Assembly (NCBI GenBank): GCA_030762175.1
Contig: CM060833.1
Location: 154,417,501-154,481,500, forward strand
Length of the DNA stretch: 64,000 nt
Reading direction: 5' to 3'
Source: Metallyticus violacea
Lineage: Eukaryota > Arthropoda > Insecta > Mantodea > Metallyticidae
A program made the translations under genes and the position numbers. Below are positions 1-11,903 of the stretch, in pieces (position 1 is the first letter of the stretch; each line of letters begins with the position of its first letter). Under the pieces are notes generated by a model that was not told the origin of the DNA, made no database searches, and saw nothing but the letters and a program-made list of their open reading frames with translations.

Positions 1-232
1 AGATCAGAACAGAATCCATGTTTATGTGTTTGTATATAAAATTACTAATAGAAAACGTTAAGTTACTTTTGCATGTATGCATGTAGATCTATGTGTATGT
101 AAGTAGGTATGTGTGTGTATGTATGACCATTTTGATTGTTACAAGTACAATATTGGCATGTACGGCCCTAAGGCCAATGCGACAGTTGCACGTTGACAGT
201 TGAATGTGTTAAAACTCGCACAATAAAACATG

Positions 233-233
<1 letters not shown>

Positions 234-286
<53 letters not shown>
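234..286. repeat. (ATT)n microsatellite
   Basis: An uninterrupted ATT trinucleotide run lies directly in front of the first copy of a dispersed 86-bp repeat. Confidence 0.95.
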
Positions 287-291
287 GTTAA

Positions 292-377
292 CATGGAATT
301 CATATCATTTATATAAGGCCATGCTTGAAGTTTTACGAAAATTTCTCCGGTTCGAATTAATTAGTTTTCTTCTGCTA
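292..377. repeat. Unclassified dispersed repeat, copy 1
   Basis: This stretch is closely similar to 1251-1335. Both start CATGGAA, share CATTTATATAAGGC, then TTTTACGAAAATTTCTCCGG and TTCGAATT. The end CCGGTTCGAATT resembles a tRNA box B, but no box A is visible, so it could be a SINE fragment or the end of another element. Confidence 0.7.
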
Positions 378-385
378 ATAAAGTA

Positions 386-1250
386 GGATTTTTTCCTATA
401 CAGAATTCAGTTATAAGCGAACAGCATTGCCAAACCCTTTCCCGTCAAAGTCCGTACAGGAGTTTTAAAAAATTCGGATATCGGATTTAAAAATCGGTAG
501 ATTTTGAGTAACATGTCGCGAAAAAATTTAACTGTGGTTTATGGCAGTCAAAGTAGGGACGGAAGATCAGGCATATAAAAAGGTGGTTAGTATTATCAGA
601 TACTGTTGGCAGTAGGTATAAGAACAAGAGTAACGTATAATATACTACAGTACTACAAGTATTGGAGGTCTTTGTTAATTGAGTTGTATTTCATGTACTT
701 ACTGTATGTTCTTCATAAAACAAATATTAAGTGCACAGTTTTAATAATGAAAATATAAAAAGCTAAGAAAGCAAAAACATAACATTCCATACTTTCAACC
801 CAAAAAGTACAAGTCACACGTTCACAACTGAAACTGAGAGTGAGGCGAAGAACTGAACACTCGCCCATACCCGCAATAATCAATTTTAAATTGTTGAACG
901 CAACAATGCAGTCTGGCTTCGCATTAATGCAACCAGAGGCAGGCTCAGGCAGAACACAACGCACTCCATTTGTGATTTCTTATTTCTTTAAATATTCAAT
1001 CGTATGTCCAATGTTATCATGACTGACTAATGTAAAACAGACTTGTTTATGTCTGGTAGTCCGCTAAAAATACTAAAATGAAATAATAAAAGAGCATTAT
1101 CGATTTATCACTTACATATTAAAATAATATTGTCAAAAATCCATAGATTCAATTTCATAGTCCGCGTATCCATAGATGACGACGTAAATCTACGCATAAA
1201 TCCGTACAGTTAGGAACACTGAACGCGAATAATCTTATTTGTTGTGTTAT
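386..1250. other. No recognised feature
   Basis: AT-rich sequence with two mutually antisense short frames around 713-1022. I see no domain, repeat or RNA gene. Confidence 0.5.
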
Positions 1251-1335
1251 CATGGAACTTATGTCATTTATATAAGGCTACCCTCGAAATTTTACGAAAA
1301 TTTCTCCGGTTCGAATTTACAATTTTCTTTTGCGA
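1251..1335. repeat. Unclassified dispersed repeat, copy 2
   Basis: Second copy of the repeat at 292-377. It lies immediately before the tail end of SINE B copy 1, while copy 1 follows an ATT microsatellite, so only the 85-bp core is shared. Confidence 0.7.
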
Positions 1336-1339
1336 ATTG

Positions 1340-1622
1340 GTTTATTTACGAACGCTCTTTAACCTCTCAGATCATCAGCGTCCCATTCAATTCAGGGCGT
1401 GAAACGGCCGTCAAATTTTGCTCAAAGGCCTCTTCTTTCAGGTTTGAGGTTCTTTATCGTGCCGTAAATCTACGACACGGGACACAAGGCTTTACTTCCC
1501 TTCCGAAGGAAGCCATACATAGGATTTTTACGCCCGAACAAATCCATTGCTCCTGGCCGGATTTGAACCCACGATTTTGGGTTTATAAGACAAATATGGT
1601 CACCACTACACCACCAGGACCA
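1340..1622 (-). mobile_element. SINE B, copy 1
   Basis: SINE B is a tRNA-derived SINE of about 285 bp. Its head reads TCCTGGTGGTGTAGTGGT (box A region) then GGTTCGAACCC (box B), resembling tRNA-Val or tRNA-Asp. The body contains TTTTTTCGGGCGTAAAAATC, GGCTTCCTTCGGAAGGGAAG, a GTGTCGTACATTTACGGCAC palindrome and TTTCACGCCCTGA. The tail ends in GAGCGTCC and (A)TAAATAAA. This copy is full length and diverged (box B reads GGATTTGAACC on the plus strand). A 140-codon frame across it is an accident of the SINE sequence, not a gene. Confidence 0.93.
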
Positions 1623-2448
1623 ACAGGTATAAGGTGTACAAAGAGACAAGGGGTAATCTAGGTACAAAAACTTGCTTATTATTCTAAGATGATTGGGCTT
1701 ATTTCTTTCTTTATTTTATTTTCCTCCTGTTTTTGCTTTAATACTCCTTTTTATTCTTGTCATTCTTCCCATTATTTTAACAATTGATTCTTACTGCTTA
1801 TTTCTTCTGTTTCTTGTCCTCTTTGTTTTTGTTTTACCATTCAAGTGCTTTACCTCTCCTTCCTATTGAATATCACCACGTTCTGTATCCACAATATGCA
1901 GGCTATGTAAAGCAATATATTTCCAGGGATCAGTATGCGAATCCACTGTGTATCCCAACATAAACAGCGGCACCCAACAATCCGCATTAATGCAAACATT
2001 TCGTATTCCCTCCCTCTAACTAGAACATTGTTCCGCAGTCACGCGTTTTAAAAGCAGAGATGTTTTAACTCAACAAAAATAATTAAAATGTACAGATGCA
2101 GTTAGAATATTGGTCACAACATTTTTAAACCTGCCAGTTTCTTTGCAAAAACTGCCGAGAACGCTCCTATTGTGTCAATGGCAAGCAAAGTTTAATTTTT
2201 ATCCAAGTGTTAATGGAGTATAGATAAATTTCAGTTCTTGTGTATTCTCGACCAGAATGATTGTGACGAATAGGTATAAATTTAATAAAAGTTATAATAG
2301 TCTTAAATAGAACGAACATTCCCATAGAAGTTCACAGGATTGAAACACAAAATGATTGAGAACCTGGGTTTTTTAAGCCTTCAATGAGGTCTTCATAGAA
2401 AAATATCCCTAAGGTAGAGGTGGCCGTATCACGGGTCAAATTCGAGTT
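1623..2448. other. No recognised feature
   Basis: Pyrimidine-rich at 1690-1870, otherwise ordinary AT-rich sequence with no frame or repeat I can name. Confidence 0.5.
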
Positions 2449-2629
2449 ATACAGGGTGAACAATCCTTCACGCAACCGGCTTCGCGGTGTGTGGCCGGTA
2501 GGCGAGGCTGGCTGCTATGTCGGCGGTGAGGGTGACAGGAAATTCGCAATAAATATAGCACGGTATGTCGCAATAAGTTATTCGTAACGTACATAACATA
2601 AACACTTAAAAAGAACTTACTCATGTATA

Positions 2630-2900
2630 TTAAGCAAGGAAATGCTGTAACTGCCTCCCTTGGTTGTTCAAGCATTTCTGACACCTGCTCAGGATATTGC
2701 TCATTGAACTCTGCAGTTCCACCTGAGAAATGGCAGCAATTTCTAGACATTTAGCTCTAAGTTCATTTAAAGTATGTGGATTTGTTTTAGACACTTTCTC
2801 TTTTAATGCTCCCCAGAGATAAAAATCGCAGGGGGTTAAATCGGGGAAGCGGGAAATCTCCTGAAGCAATCTGCTTACAGCATGCTCTGATTCTGTAGGC
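2630..2900 (-). pseudogene. DUF4817-type transposase C-terminus (D1)
   Basis: The translation contains FPDLTPCDFYLWGALKEKV, the segment around the third catalytic acidic residue of DDE_3 transposases of the kind often annotated DUF4817 or Tc3-like in insects. It continues through a helical tail (ELRAKCLEIAAISQ) to a stop. The N-terminal helix-turn-helix and the first two catalytic aspartates are missing, so it cannot encode an active enzyme. Its orientation agrees with the terminal repeats of D1. Confidence 0.85.
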
Positions 2901-2906
2901 AGGTAT

Positions 2907-3172
2907 TTTTGAATGGTGTTTAACGCCCGTTTTTACTACTGAGGCACCACACTGATGATACATGAAATGAAATGATATATTGGGAAAGGATTTTTTAAGG
3001 AAGGAAACGTTCTAGGCCTAAGTTTAGAGTACCTCCCCAGCATTTACCATTTATGAGGACTGAAGAGAACCTGGAAAAAAACTCTGTCAGGAAGGACGGT
3101 TCTGGTGGGATTGGAACCCCAGACCTCCCGCTCACGAGTCCGCGCCTTAACGACCTCGGCCACCCGTGGCGG
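2907..3172 (-). mobile_element. SINE A, copy 1 (inside D1)
   Basis: SINE A is a tRNA-derived SINE of about 270 bp. The head reads TGGCCGAGGTCGTTAAGG (box A, with the longer D-arm typical of tRNA-Ser or tRNA-Leu) and GGTTCGAATCC (box B). The body includes AGGTACCCTAAACTTAGG and a CATTTCATTTCATGTATCAT run, and the 3' end reads AAAACGGGCGTTAAAC. This copy is flanked by 13-bp direct repeats TGTAGGCAGgTAT (2894-2906) and TGTAGGCAGaTAT (3173-3185). The duplication proves insertion into D1. A short internal deletion removed the GGCGGTGG part. Confidence 0.95.
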
Positions 3173-3390
3173 TGTAGGCAGATATGAATACTCTTTGGGG
3201 AATAGAATACTTGTATTGCCCCATTTCACTCAATACACTGTATTGCGTCGCCTAACAAAGACGTGCTGCTTGCGCAAGATTTTAACTCACACTAAAGCCT
3301 CACGCAGCGGAGGGGAATATACTCCCCACCTCCGTCGACATAGCGTTGCAGGCCGGTCCTACGGTTGCGTCAAGCATTGCTCACCCGGTA

Positions 3391-4489
3391 CTGTACACAT
3401 TAAGCACAGCAGCGAAGGATCACAGTGCGTTATCTATTGATGGTGACTCTGAAGTGTTATCAGCCATTTAGAAATGAAGCGTTGCAGATTGCAAACCTTT
3501 AGTTTGACTCGGCGTTCGCTATAAGACATTGGACATTTCACCATTTGCAAATAGCTTTGAAGAACAAATGTTGATCCGTATGCAAAAATCGTCACCCACG
3601 ATTTGATCCTGTCATAAAAGGAGGTAAATGAGATGTGACACAAATATCTTCCGAATATTCTTTTGTGAAGTTTACTAATTCTTATTTTTATTGTTTTTCT
3701 TTCTTTCACGTAGATACTTAAGTATGGTCTGTTTCTGTAACGATTTCGCTTTTCACCTAGAATACACTTTGAAACAAAAGAACACGTAAAAAACTTTATG
3801 CGCATTTCTGCAAGCTTGTTTTGAAATTGCTTAGTCAGAAAATGTTAGTATTCCCCAATTGTGCTCACTTCTACAACTTTACATACCCGTGCAATGCAAC
3901 TTTTTGGCAACGGGGTTGAGTGAAATTGCAGGTGACTGCTTTGCCGTCTCTCCAATTACACAAATGGCTATAGAATTCCTCCGGCAAAGACAAAGGCGAT
4001 CTGTGACGTCACTGTGAGGCGAAAGCTTCTTTTTCAGTTTAAAAGTTGGTAGTGCACTCTCCGAGTTTTGTGCAGTTTCCCATCTTACCGGGTCTGGAGA
4101 TGGGGGTTAGCTGCGGTTGGGGTTCTTCGGAGGTGTCTTTTGTAGAGAGAGTTCTGAATCGATTCCTGGCACGGGAAGCATTTTCTCACTCGCAGTTGTT
4201 GGCAAACGGCAAAAGAAATGGGAATGCCAACTTTGCGAACGATGCCCCTTCTCTGCATAAACCTTTTGTACTTCAATGCTGTAACGGCACTGAGGGCACC
4301 AATAGAATTATCCCAAAGTGTAACAGATGCTATAAGTTAATAATAGTTTTAAACTAAGAGCAAACACAAACAGAAAAAACACTCAATAATAAAGCAATAA
4401 ACAGAAATTTCGAGAATAAGATTACAACAGTTTCTATTTGTAGGATTATATATTATACCATTGAACTTAGATTAGCGAAAACTAGTTTC
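3391..4489. other. No recognised feature; unnamed minus frame
   Basis: The minus strand is open for 123 codons at 3434-3805, with a basic and aromatic-rich composition but no motif I recognise. The 3880-4330 stretch is less AT-rich than its surroundings and has open frames on both strands, neither recognisable. An exon or regulatory block there is possible but unsupported. Confidence 0.35.
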
Positions 4490-4960
4490 TAATAAACCAA
4501 GGCCTATTACCTTCTAACTTAAATCTATTTAATGATAATATTTTAGAAGAAATTAGTAAAAGTAATGTACATTCGCCATCTATAAATAGCATAAAGATAC
4601 CGGTCTGCTCTTTGCAGATGATCTGCTAATAAGTTGCTTATCGAGTGTAGGATTAAAACGATCACTAGAATCTATAGGTACATTTTGTGGAGAATGGGTC
4701 TTTAGATAAACAAAACGAAATCCAAGATTGTGGGGATGAAGAAAGGTTTCAAATTAAAAAAAAAATGAGAAATTGTGGTAAGAAGTCACAGAAATTAAAG
4801 TTGTCAAAAAATTGATTACCTGGGGATTAGACTAATGGGAAATGGAATGATCAAAAAAGAAAACATTAACAGAAGGAAAAACAGATCTTGTGCAAATAAA
4901 ATATGCAAGTAAAATGGTTAGGCAGAGTACGTGGTTCAATAGTGGAGAGCAGAATGCTGT

Positions 4961-5541
4961 GTCGGTCCTGGTGATCTATTGGAACTATACAGGTGCAAGC
5001 CTCGTAGACCCAAAATCGCGGGTTCGATCCCGGTCTGGGTCAATGCATTTTTTCGGGCTTAAAAATCCCAAGTATGGCTTCCTTCAGAAGGGAAATAAAA
5101 CCGTGGGTCCCGTGTCGTAGATTTACGGCATGTAAAAGAACCTCAACCTCAAGCCTGAAAGAACAAAAAGATCCGAGCAAAATTGATCGGCCCTCAATTG
5201 AATGGACCCTCATGACGTGAGAACATTTTTTAATAGTGTTTAAAGCCAGTATTTACTGCTGGAGCACACAGGCAATATCAGAACTGATGATACATGAAAT
5301 GAAATGATAAACTAGGAAAGGATTTTTTTTTTTGAAAGGAAGGAAACGTTCTAGGCCTAAGTTTAGGGTACCTCCCCGGCATTTTACATTTATGAGGACT
5401 GAGGAAAATCTGGAGAAAACCTCAGTCAGGAAGGATGGTCCTGGCAGGAATCGAACCCCAGACCTCCCTCTCATGAGTCCGCGCCTTAACGACCTCGGTC
5501 TCCGTGACGGTATGACCGTAAATAAATCAAATCAACAAAAT
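4961..5541 (+). mobile_element. SINE B, copy 2 (inside L1, itself split)
   Basis: A diverged SINE B flanked by AGCAGAATGcTGT (4948-4960) and AGCAGAATGaTGT (5542-5554). Its tail, GTAAATAAATCAAATC, lies beyond an inserted SINE A. Removing the SINEs and one duplication rejoins the LINE codons for ESRMLYGIN, confirming a clean insertion. Confidence 0.93.
5231..5511 (-). mobile_element. SINE A, copy 2 (inside SINE B copy 2)
   Basis: Full-length SINE A with its 3' end at the left and head at the right. It separates the SINE B body from its ATAAATAAA-type tail, so it is the younger of the two. A target duplication is not clear. Confidence 0.92.
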
Positions 5542-5591
5542 AGCAGAATGATGTATGGAATAAACATTTGGGGGCCAGGTGGAGGATAGAA

Positions 5592-5866
5592 TGAATAATG
5601 TTTAACGCCCGTTTTTACTACTGAGGCATCACAGTTGATGGACACTGATGATACATGAAATGAAATGATATATTGGGAAAGGATTTATTTTTAAGGAAGG
5701 AAACGTTCCAGGTCTAAGTTTAAGATACCTAACTTGCATTTGCCATTTATGAGGACTGAGAAAAACCTGGAAAAAACCTTAGGGAGGACGGTCTTGGCGG
5801 GATTCGAACCCCAAACCTCCCGTCACGAGTCCGCGCTTTAATGACCTTGGCCTCCATTGGCGGTAT
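5592..5866 (-). mobile_element. SINE A, copy 3 (inside L1)
   Basis: Flanked by a perfect 15-bp duplication AGGTGGAGGATAGAA at 5577-5591 and 5867-5881. The flanking LINE sequence continues on both sides. Confidence 0.96.
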
Positions 5867-6720
5867 AGGTGGAGGATAGAAAGCAATAAATAGATTATTT
5901 TATAGGCTTGTTCTAGGCTTACCTAGATCTTCACCTAACGAGGTTGTTCTAATGGAACTAGAAAGCTGGGCTATAAAAATAAAGTTGTAGAAAGAGTGAG
6001 TACTGAAATATTGGAATAGAATAAGACGACTAGAAGAGGAGAATATCATCAAACAGTGGTGTTGGTAGCACAAGGAAAAAATTAAGGGGAGAGAAGCTTG
6101 AATATCTAAAATCCAAAAGATTCTACAAGAAGTGGGCATGGGATCGATATGGTATCAGGGGTTAGAATGGGAAAATGAATTTTTAAACAGATAAACAAAA
6201 ATGAGGATACGGAAAAACAGAAAATATGGTCTAATGTTTAATGTCAAAAAACCTCTGAAATGATATGCACACTAAAAATGTGAGGGGAAGAGAAAGATGA
6301 ATTGAAACCTGTGATAAGGCAGGAAAGGAAAGAATGGTATGGCTTAGAATAGAAGTAAGATAAGAAATGAATATATTAAGGAGATATGTCCTATGTGTGC
6401 AGAATCAGATAGTACCTGGCATTGTATATTAGACTGTAAGCAAACCAAGTTTCGGAGGAAACAGTTCCTTTTGCGAAAATTGAGAAAATTACTGAATGAA
6501 ATAAGAGGCAGAAGAATTTTAAATCTAAAATCAGACGAAATTATAAAGAAATTTGGAAAATACATCAGCAAGGTGAGCCAAAAATATTTATTGAAGATGA
6601 GCAAGACAAATGCGAACAACAATGTGACAATGACACTATCTAGAAGTGAATACATATCCCCATTAACACTCAACTCAGTGTTAATTGCAATGAGATAATG
6701 CAACTCCATAAATTAAAGGT

Positions 6721-9700
6721 GATTAAGTGGAAAATTTAAATGCTTTAATAGTACCAAGTTTACGTGTACTCAGAATATGGAAATGTAAATTGTATACTTT
6801 GATTTTAATATTCTTGTTTGTGAAAACTGAATGGAAATGGTTCTATTTATATGTTAGAAATATTATATCTACATGTAAATTGAAAACTGGAAGAAATAAA
6901 TTCAATCATTCATTCAACTTAATAAATATGTTAGTAATGTCTAAAATACTTTTTAAATTGTTTAGAAACACTGACATTTTATTCAACAAATAATTATGAA
7001 AAATGGCGGTCGCTACAGACCTCAATAATGTGTTGCAGAACCTATACGAATCATAGAATTTAAAGTACCGTTCAATACCACTCAACTAAACTAAAACTTT
7101 CGGTGCTAAAGAGTGACAGATTTAAATTAGCACCAGAGAATTACATTTTCGTAAAACTTGTTTGAAAGAGAGGCAAGGTATGCTACTGTCATAAAATGAC
7201 AACCATATTTGTACTTTTACAGTTGATGTGGAAAATAGCACTTGGAATTCCAAATACATTTTTCGTGTGTAATTCGCAAAGAAGAAGAAGAAGAAGAAGA
7301 AGAAGAAGAAGAAGAAGAATGGAAGTAGTTGATATCAGCCATGGGATTTAAAATCTTGTTCAAATGTCCATAGTACGGACACAGTGGATTTTAGAAGAGT
7401 CTTTCTCGACCAGAAACATGCGCAACAGGCACAACTTTCAAATGTTAATGTATCTTTCGTTGCGGAAGTAATAAAAGCACGTGCTTAGCAAATTGAAGCA
7501 AAATGAAATGTACTTCCATAAGGTGAACTGTTAAAACATACCTTGCTCTTTCACTTTCCAGAGAAAGGTTCTGAAATACAGTCTGAGCAACAAATTAAAC
7601 CCCTTGTACGAAACATTCTTAGATAATGGTGTCGGCTTTCTATTTAATCGAGGAAAATTGTACTCTGCATCACTCTGACCTCTGATAAAAATACATAATG
7701 ATCTTTGGGACTTGAGCACACACTGCTTACATATACGATAAATTAGGAAAAGAAAGATGTTCATTTTTCTAACATTCCTTGTCCCTAATGATGTCTCTTT
7801 TTAATTATTTGTAGTTATTTTCATTAAGAGTTAAGATATATTTTAAAACATACGTTGCGTTTAATAGACACTTTAAATAACTATATTATAAGCTAAATGT
7901 TAGTACATAAACTTAAGAAATCGTACAATAAGTTTAATTCACGCAAGATGCATTTTTAGGCAAAAATTAATCCGCGCATTAATACATAAAAACTTATTCA
8001 AAATTTGAATTGTGCTCAATTATCGCATATTTAAATGAAAGTGTGAAAGGACATTTCCAAAGCTTAGATTAGTTTTGTGTTAAACTTTAGTCGCTAATCA
8101 GTTAACCTCCAACTGAAAACTTTAGTGATTCATTTGCTGTGTGACCTGTACCAAAAGTAGAACAATGCTAACCAGTGATCTGAAATGTGCATGTAAGGAA
8201 TTCTTATTTTCGAACCCCCTCCCCAAATAAGAAAATGAATTCAAAAGCATTTAATATTGTGGCATGGGTACTTAGGAATTGCATACCTATGTTGTTATAA
8301 TTGCAATAGCAATATGCCCTGGAAAGGGTCGCCAGAATTGATGAGAGACCCTAGCGCATGCGTGGAAAAGATGACGCGTTAGTTTCAAAAGTTAAACGGA
8401 TGCTCTTTCTTTCCTGGGACATGAAGTAGAATGAACGAGCCCAGATCCCTGCAGGGCCATCTATGGATATTAAGGCGAACTATTTGATCAAACATATAAA
8501 TCAGATAGCAATAAACTAACTCCATCATGAAAGGATCAGTATAGTTTGGTTTATAACGATAATTAGGTTTAAGCTACTTCCTTTGATAACTCGTACTTAT
8601 TAGTTAATTTAGAAAAAGGATGTAACGAATAAAGGATGATTTATCTCTGACTACCTCTTACCCCTATTGTCGCGTTATTAGTTACAAATAAATTTAGGAA
8701 ATCAGCGAATGCTCTTAAATAATTTCGTTTTAGACGATGGGCAATTGTTTAATAACATTGCAATATAAACATGCATACAACAATCGATTATTATTCTGCT
8801 TGGGATAACAGATACAAAAAACATAGCGCATATGCAACGTTCTTTTTAGATTTTAGATAACGGAGCTATAGAAAAAATGTAGAAAAATACTTTTATATTT
8901 AGTGAAATTCTAGTACTTTTCTCCTAACGTGCCGAACAGTACCAAATCCGCCATTGTGACACTACACTGACTCACTATTATGCTCGACACTATTAAATTA
9001 TAAATATAAGGTAATGTTCTCCACCATGCAAATACAAAAAGCCTATATTTTTACAGAACAATGTTGCAAAAAGTCAGTTCAATAACTATCAAAAATTTAT
9101 CTTACTATACTCGCACTTCATTCCTCCAAATATGTTCAGCGTATTGCGAGTGCATATTTGAATTTGAATAAACAAAACATTAATACTTGTGATTCACGTA
9201 AGTATTAAAAAAAATACTGCCTCCAACTCATCAAGTTTATGATCTTCCCAAAAATTCCTCACACATACGATGGCAGTACATATTCAATAAATACATGCAA
9301 ATTTAAAAGATAACAGCTTTGTAACTAGATTGCTAGGGATAATGTTCATGTTTAGTAACTTAATCTGTTCTGTATTTGACAGCATTTTTCTACTTATTTT
9401 TTTTAGTAGTAGTAATAGGCGTACTTTATTGTTATAAAAATCTATATACTCATTACAAATATATTTTAAGTATGGTCGTAGACTATACAAGTATAAATAT
9501 GATACACAATTGAATGAGGAACAAACAATAATAAAAAAAACATCATTAATAAAATGAATAAATATGGGTTTAAATTTTTAAAATATGAACAACGCTATTT
9601 ACAGATATGTGAATTGAAACATATTACATATATTATTTATAGTTACACTAGTTATTGCGTTCTAAAAAATTGCTTCTAGTTTCGAGCAATTTGGCTAGGA

Positions 9701-11520
9701 AAATGCCCATATTCAACCAACTAGTGTGGTTCGCAAATAGATCCCAGCATGCCAATCTACCTCTAATTGCTTGGACTGAGCCAGAATTAACAACCCTCTT
9801 ACTCTAAATCCCAAAATGATAGGCTTAAATAAACCTTGAATTTTTTTCAACGCCATCTTCATTCTTTCAAAATATGATTTTAGAAAGATTTAGAATACTT
9901 TCTTTCATCTAAGAATTTTTATTGGATATACTAAACTCGCACAATGTCCTTCTCATTTCTCCTGTTGGCTATCGTGTCTAAATGACTCCTAGCATGTCAC
10001 CCTCACATACAGTTAGCTCAAGCATCGAGAGATTATTGCCTTGCCTTTTCACTCCCGTAGCTGGAATATGTTTATTACGCTTACCCTTACATAATACGAT
10101 AAAAGCAAAATTCTCTAGACAACATACAAAGGAAACATATACTAAGACCCTGCTTTAGAATTTCTCCAAGTAATAGCGGTCGGTTTCCCGTTTTGCTTTG
10201 GGGTCATCTATACAACATATTGTTATAATAGGCAACAGGCTCCTCCATTCTCATCGCCAGGTCCAGTTGTTATGGCTAGGGCATTTCTGCACTCTGGTAG
10301 AAGAACAACATCTTAAACACAATACTTCAACATATGTACAGGAAATAAAAATGATATTACAATCACGATTAAAATAGAAAAGCTACATAAAATTAATTAT
10401 TCGGCAAGGTGGAAGCTAATAAATTCCATCTCATGATTCAGTGATCTCATAGAAAACTCGTAGTTCGTCTAAGTTAAGGGACTTACACTATTGCACCTGA
10501 GAAAAATGGATATTATTATATTTTCCACCTTTAAATATGGATTTGAGATATTCGATAGAACGTTCTGTCGGGAAACACGGGTCTGCATATTGGTATCACA
10601 GACTTTGAATTGGAGCGCCTGGGAGTCGATAATCAGCAGAGCGTCCAGGCTTCAGTATGCGCATCTGTCCCGAATATAAGGGGACTTAGTTTACCAGTAT
10701 ATGAATGATGTGAACCATTAGAAATGATAAATAAATGTATAGTAAGCTTGAACTTAATTTGCATGTTAATTATCTCCTCTGAGGTATATCCCTCAATGAT
10801 CACGCCAGAATTCTGACGGATTTAATAGGGTTATGGGTTAGTTATTGTTCGCCATCCCTGGTCGTAACAATATTTATCTGTCACGGGCATGTGAATACAT
10901 CAGTGACCTGGGTAATGAGAAATTTGGTGTATAAGCAAAATTGTCAACTAACTGAGACTTTAATTGTTCCCGGTACCTTAAACTCCATTTCTCATATTAA
11001 AGGGTACCACAAAAATCACCCTAGAAGAATGTAACAATTAAAATACTATTTTTTTCCCATTGCATACAACAGGGCCACTATGCATCTATGTATGAATGTG
11101 CAAGAATACGCCTCACTGATTTCAGATAAATAATTAAGTAAATTTTACATACAGGGGTTTTGAAGAACATCTTGCTGGTGTTAAGGGTTTAACGCAACAT
11201 GAATATGTGGTTTTAAAAATCCAAAAATTAAAATACCTGATATTTGACTGTTCACATTTCTGATACAACATGCAGGCATAAATAAGGTATCATTTTGTTT
11301 AAAATTCTAAATGATACATTTTAAATAAAATCGTATGTAAATACATTTAATGGTGGTTATTTATATGATTAAACAACTATAATCAGATAGCTGACAATAA
11401 AAGTAGAATATTTCTGCGTGTATTTTCTTATGTTTTGGATTTTATGGGTTAAAGTTTAATTGAAATTATTTTGTCTTTGCAAAAGTACCATTAACTGCAT
11501 AGATGATAAACGGAAAGAAT
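6721..11520. other. Long stretch without recognised features
   Basis: Nearly 5 kb of AT-rich DNA with only short, unrecognised frames. A GAA microsatellite is the only clear repeat. The 8320-8470 part is less AT-rich (it includes GCGCATGCGT) but shows no gene. This is the longest block without a visible mobile element and a candidate for old intronic or intergenic sequence. Confidence 0.5.
7281..7319. repeat. (GAA)n microsatellite
   Basis: Thirteen uninterrupted GAA units. Confidence 0.97.
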
Positions 11521-11628
11521 GAAATTATGACGCAAATGAACCTGAAACGCTTATCTCTAAAGCTATCTGATGGAAAATATCTCTACCCAGTCACCATGTC
11601 CGACCAATGATCGAACCGGACCCGCTAG
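11521..11628 (-). repeat. Possible SINE C-like fragment
   Basis: It begins GAAATTATGACGCAAATGAAC, like the tail of the SINE C copy at 44101 (ATTATGGCGCAAATGAAC), and has a degenerate box B (GATCGAACCGG) before the next SINE. The rest of the body is only weakly alike. Confidence 0.35.
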
Positions 11629-11903
11629 AATACGGACGCTCTTTAACATCTCAGGTTATCAGCGTCCCATTCAATTCAGGGCGTGAAACGGCCGACAAAT
11701 TTTGCTCTGAGGCCTCTCTTTCAGGCTTGAGGTTCTTTATCGCCGTAAATGTACGACAGAGGACTCGCGGCTTTACTTCCCTTCCGAAGGAAGCCATACT
11801 TAGGATTTTTACGCCCGAAAAGATCCATCGGTCCTGGCCGGGTTCGAACCAGCGATCTTGGGTTTAGGAGGTAAGTATGATTACCACTACACCACCAGGA
11901 CCA
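11629..11903 (-). mobile_element. SINE B, copy 3
   Basis: Full-length copy, from the GGACGCTCTTTAACATC tail end to the CCACCAGGACC head end. No clear duplication is seen at the flanks. Confidence 0.92.

Larger units (their letters stand above)
2451..3388 (-). mobile_element. DUF4817-type Tc1/mariner element D1, deleted
   Basis: The ends are imperfect inverted repeats flanked by TA: CAGGGTGAACAATCC on the left and, read from the right, CCGGGTGAGCAATGC, each followed by a CGCAACCG motif. TA flanks and terminal repeats fit the Tc1/mariner superfamily. Only the C-terminal part of the transposase remains, next to the left end. A SINE A copy sits in the middle. Without the SINE the element is about 670 bp, so much of the coding region was lost earlier. 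Confidence 0.8.
4490..6720 (+). pseudogene. LINE reverse-transcriptase relic L1, nested insertions
   Basis: Fragments in several frames follow the order of a non-LTR retrotransposon polyprotein. At about 4490-4630 lies the end of the fingers/palm region and the catalytic box (LFADDL in the third frame). At 4640-4830 comes thumb-like sequence ending YLGIRLMGNG. At 4900-4960 and 5555-5575 is VESRMLYGINIWG. At 5890-6170 there is LGLPRSSPNEVVLMELESW and NRIRRLEEENIIKQW, and at 6385-6450 a zinc knuckle CPMCAESDSTWHCILDC. It is riddled with stops and frameshifts and interrupted by three SINEs. The clade is not certain; LINEs with a C-terminal CCHC knuckle fit. Confidence 0.85.

Noticed and set aside
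4961..5040. Functional tRNA genes at SINE heads
   Set aside because: The box A and box B matches are attached to SINE bodies, lack a complete cloverleaf on inspection and are repeated with mutations.
6344..6709. 121-codon minus-strand frame
   Set aside because: It is antisense to the LINE L1 C-terminus, whose plus-strand translation has recognisable motifs.
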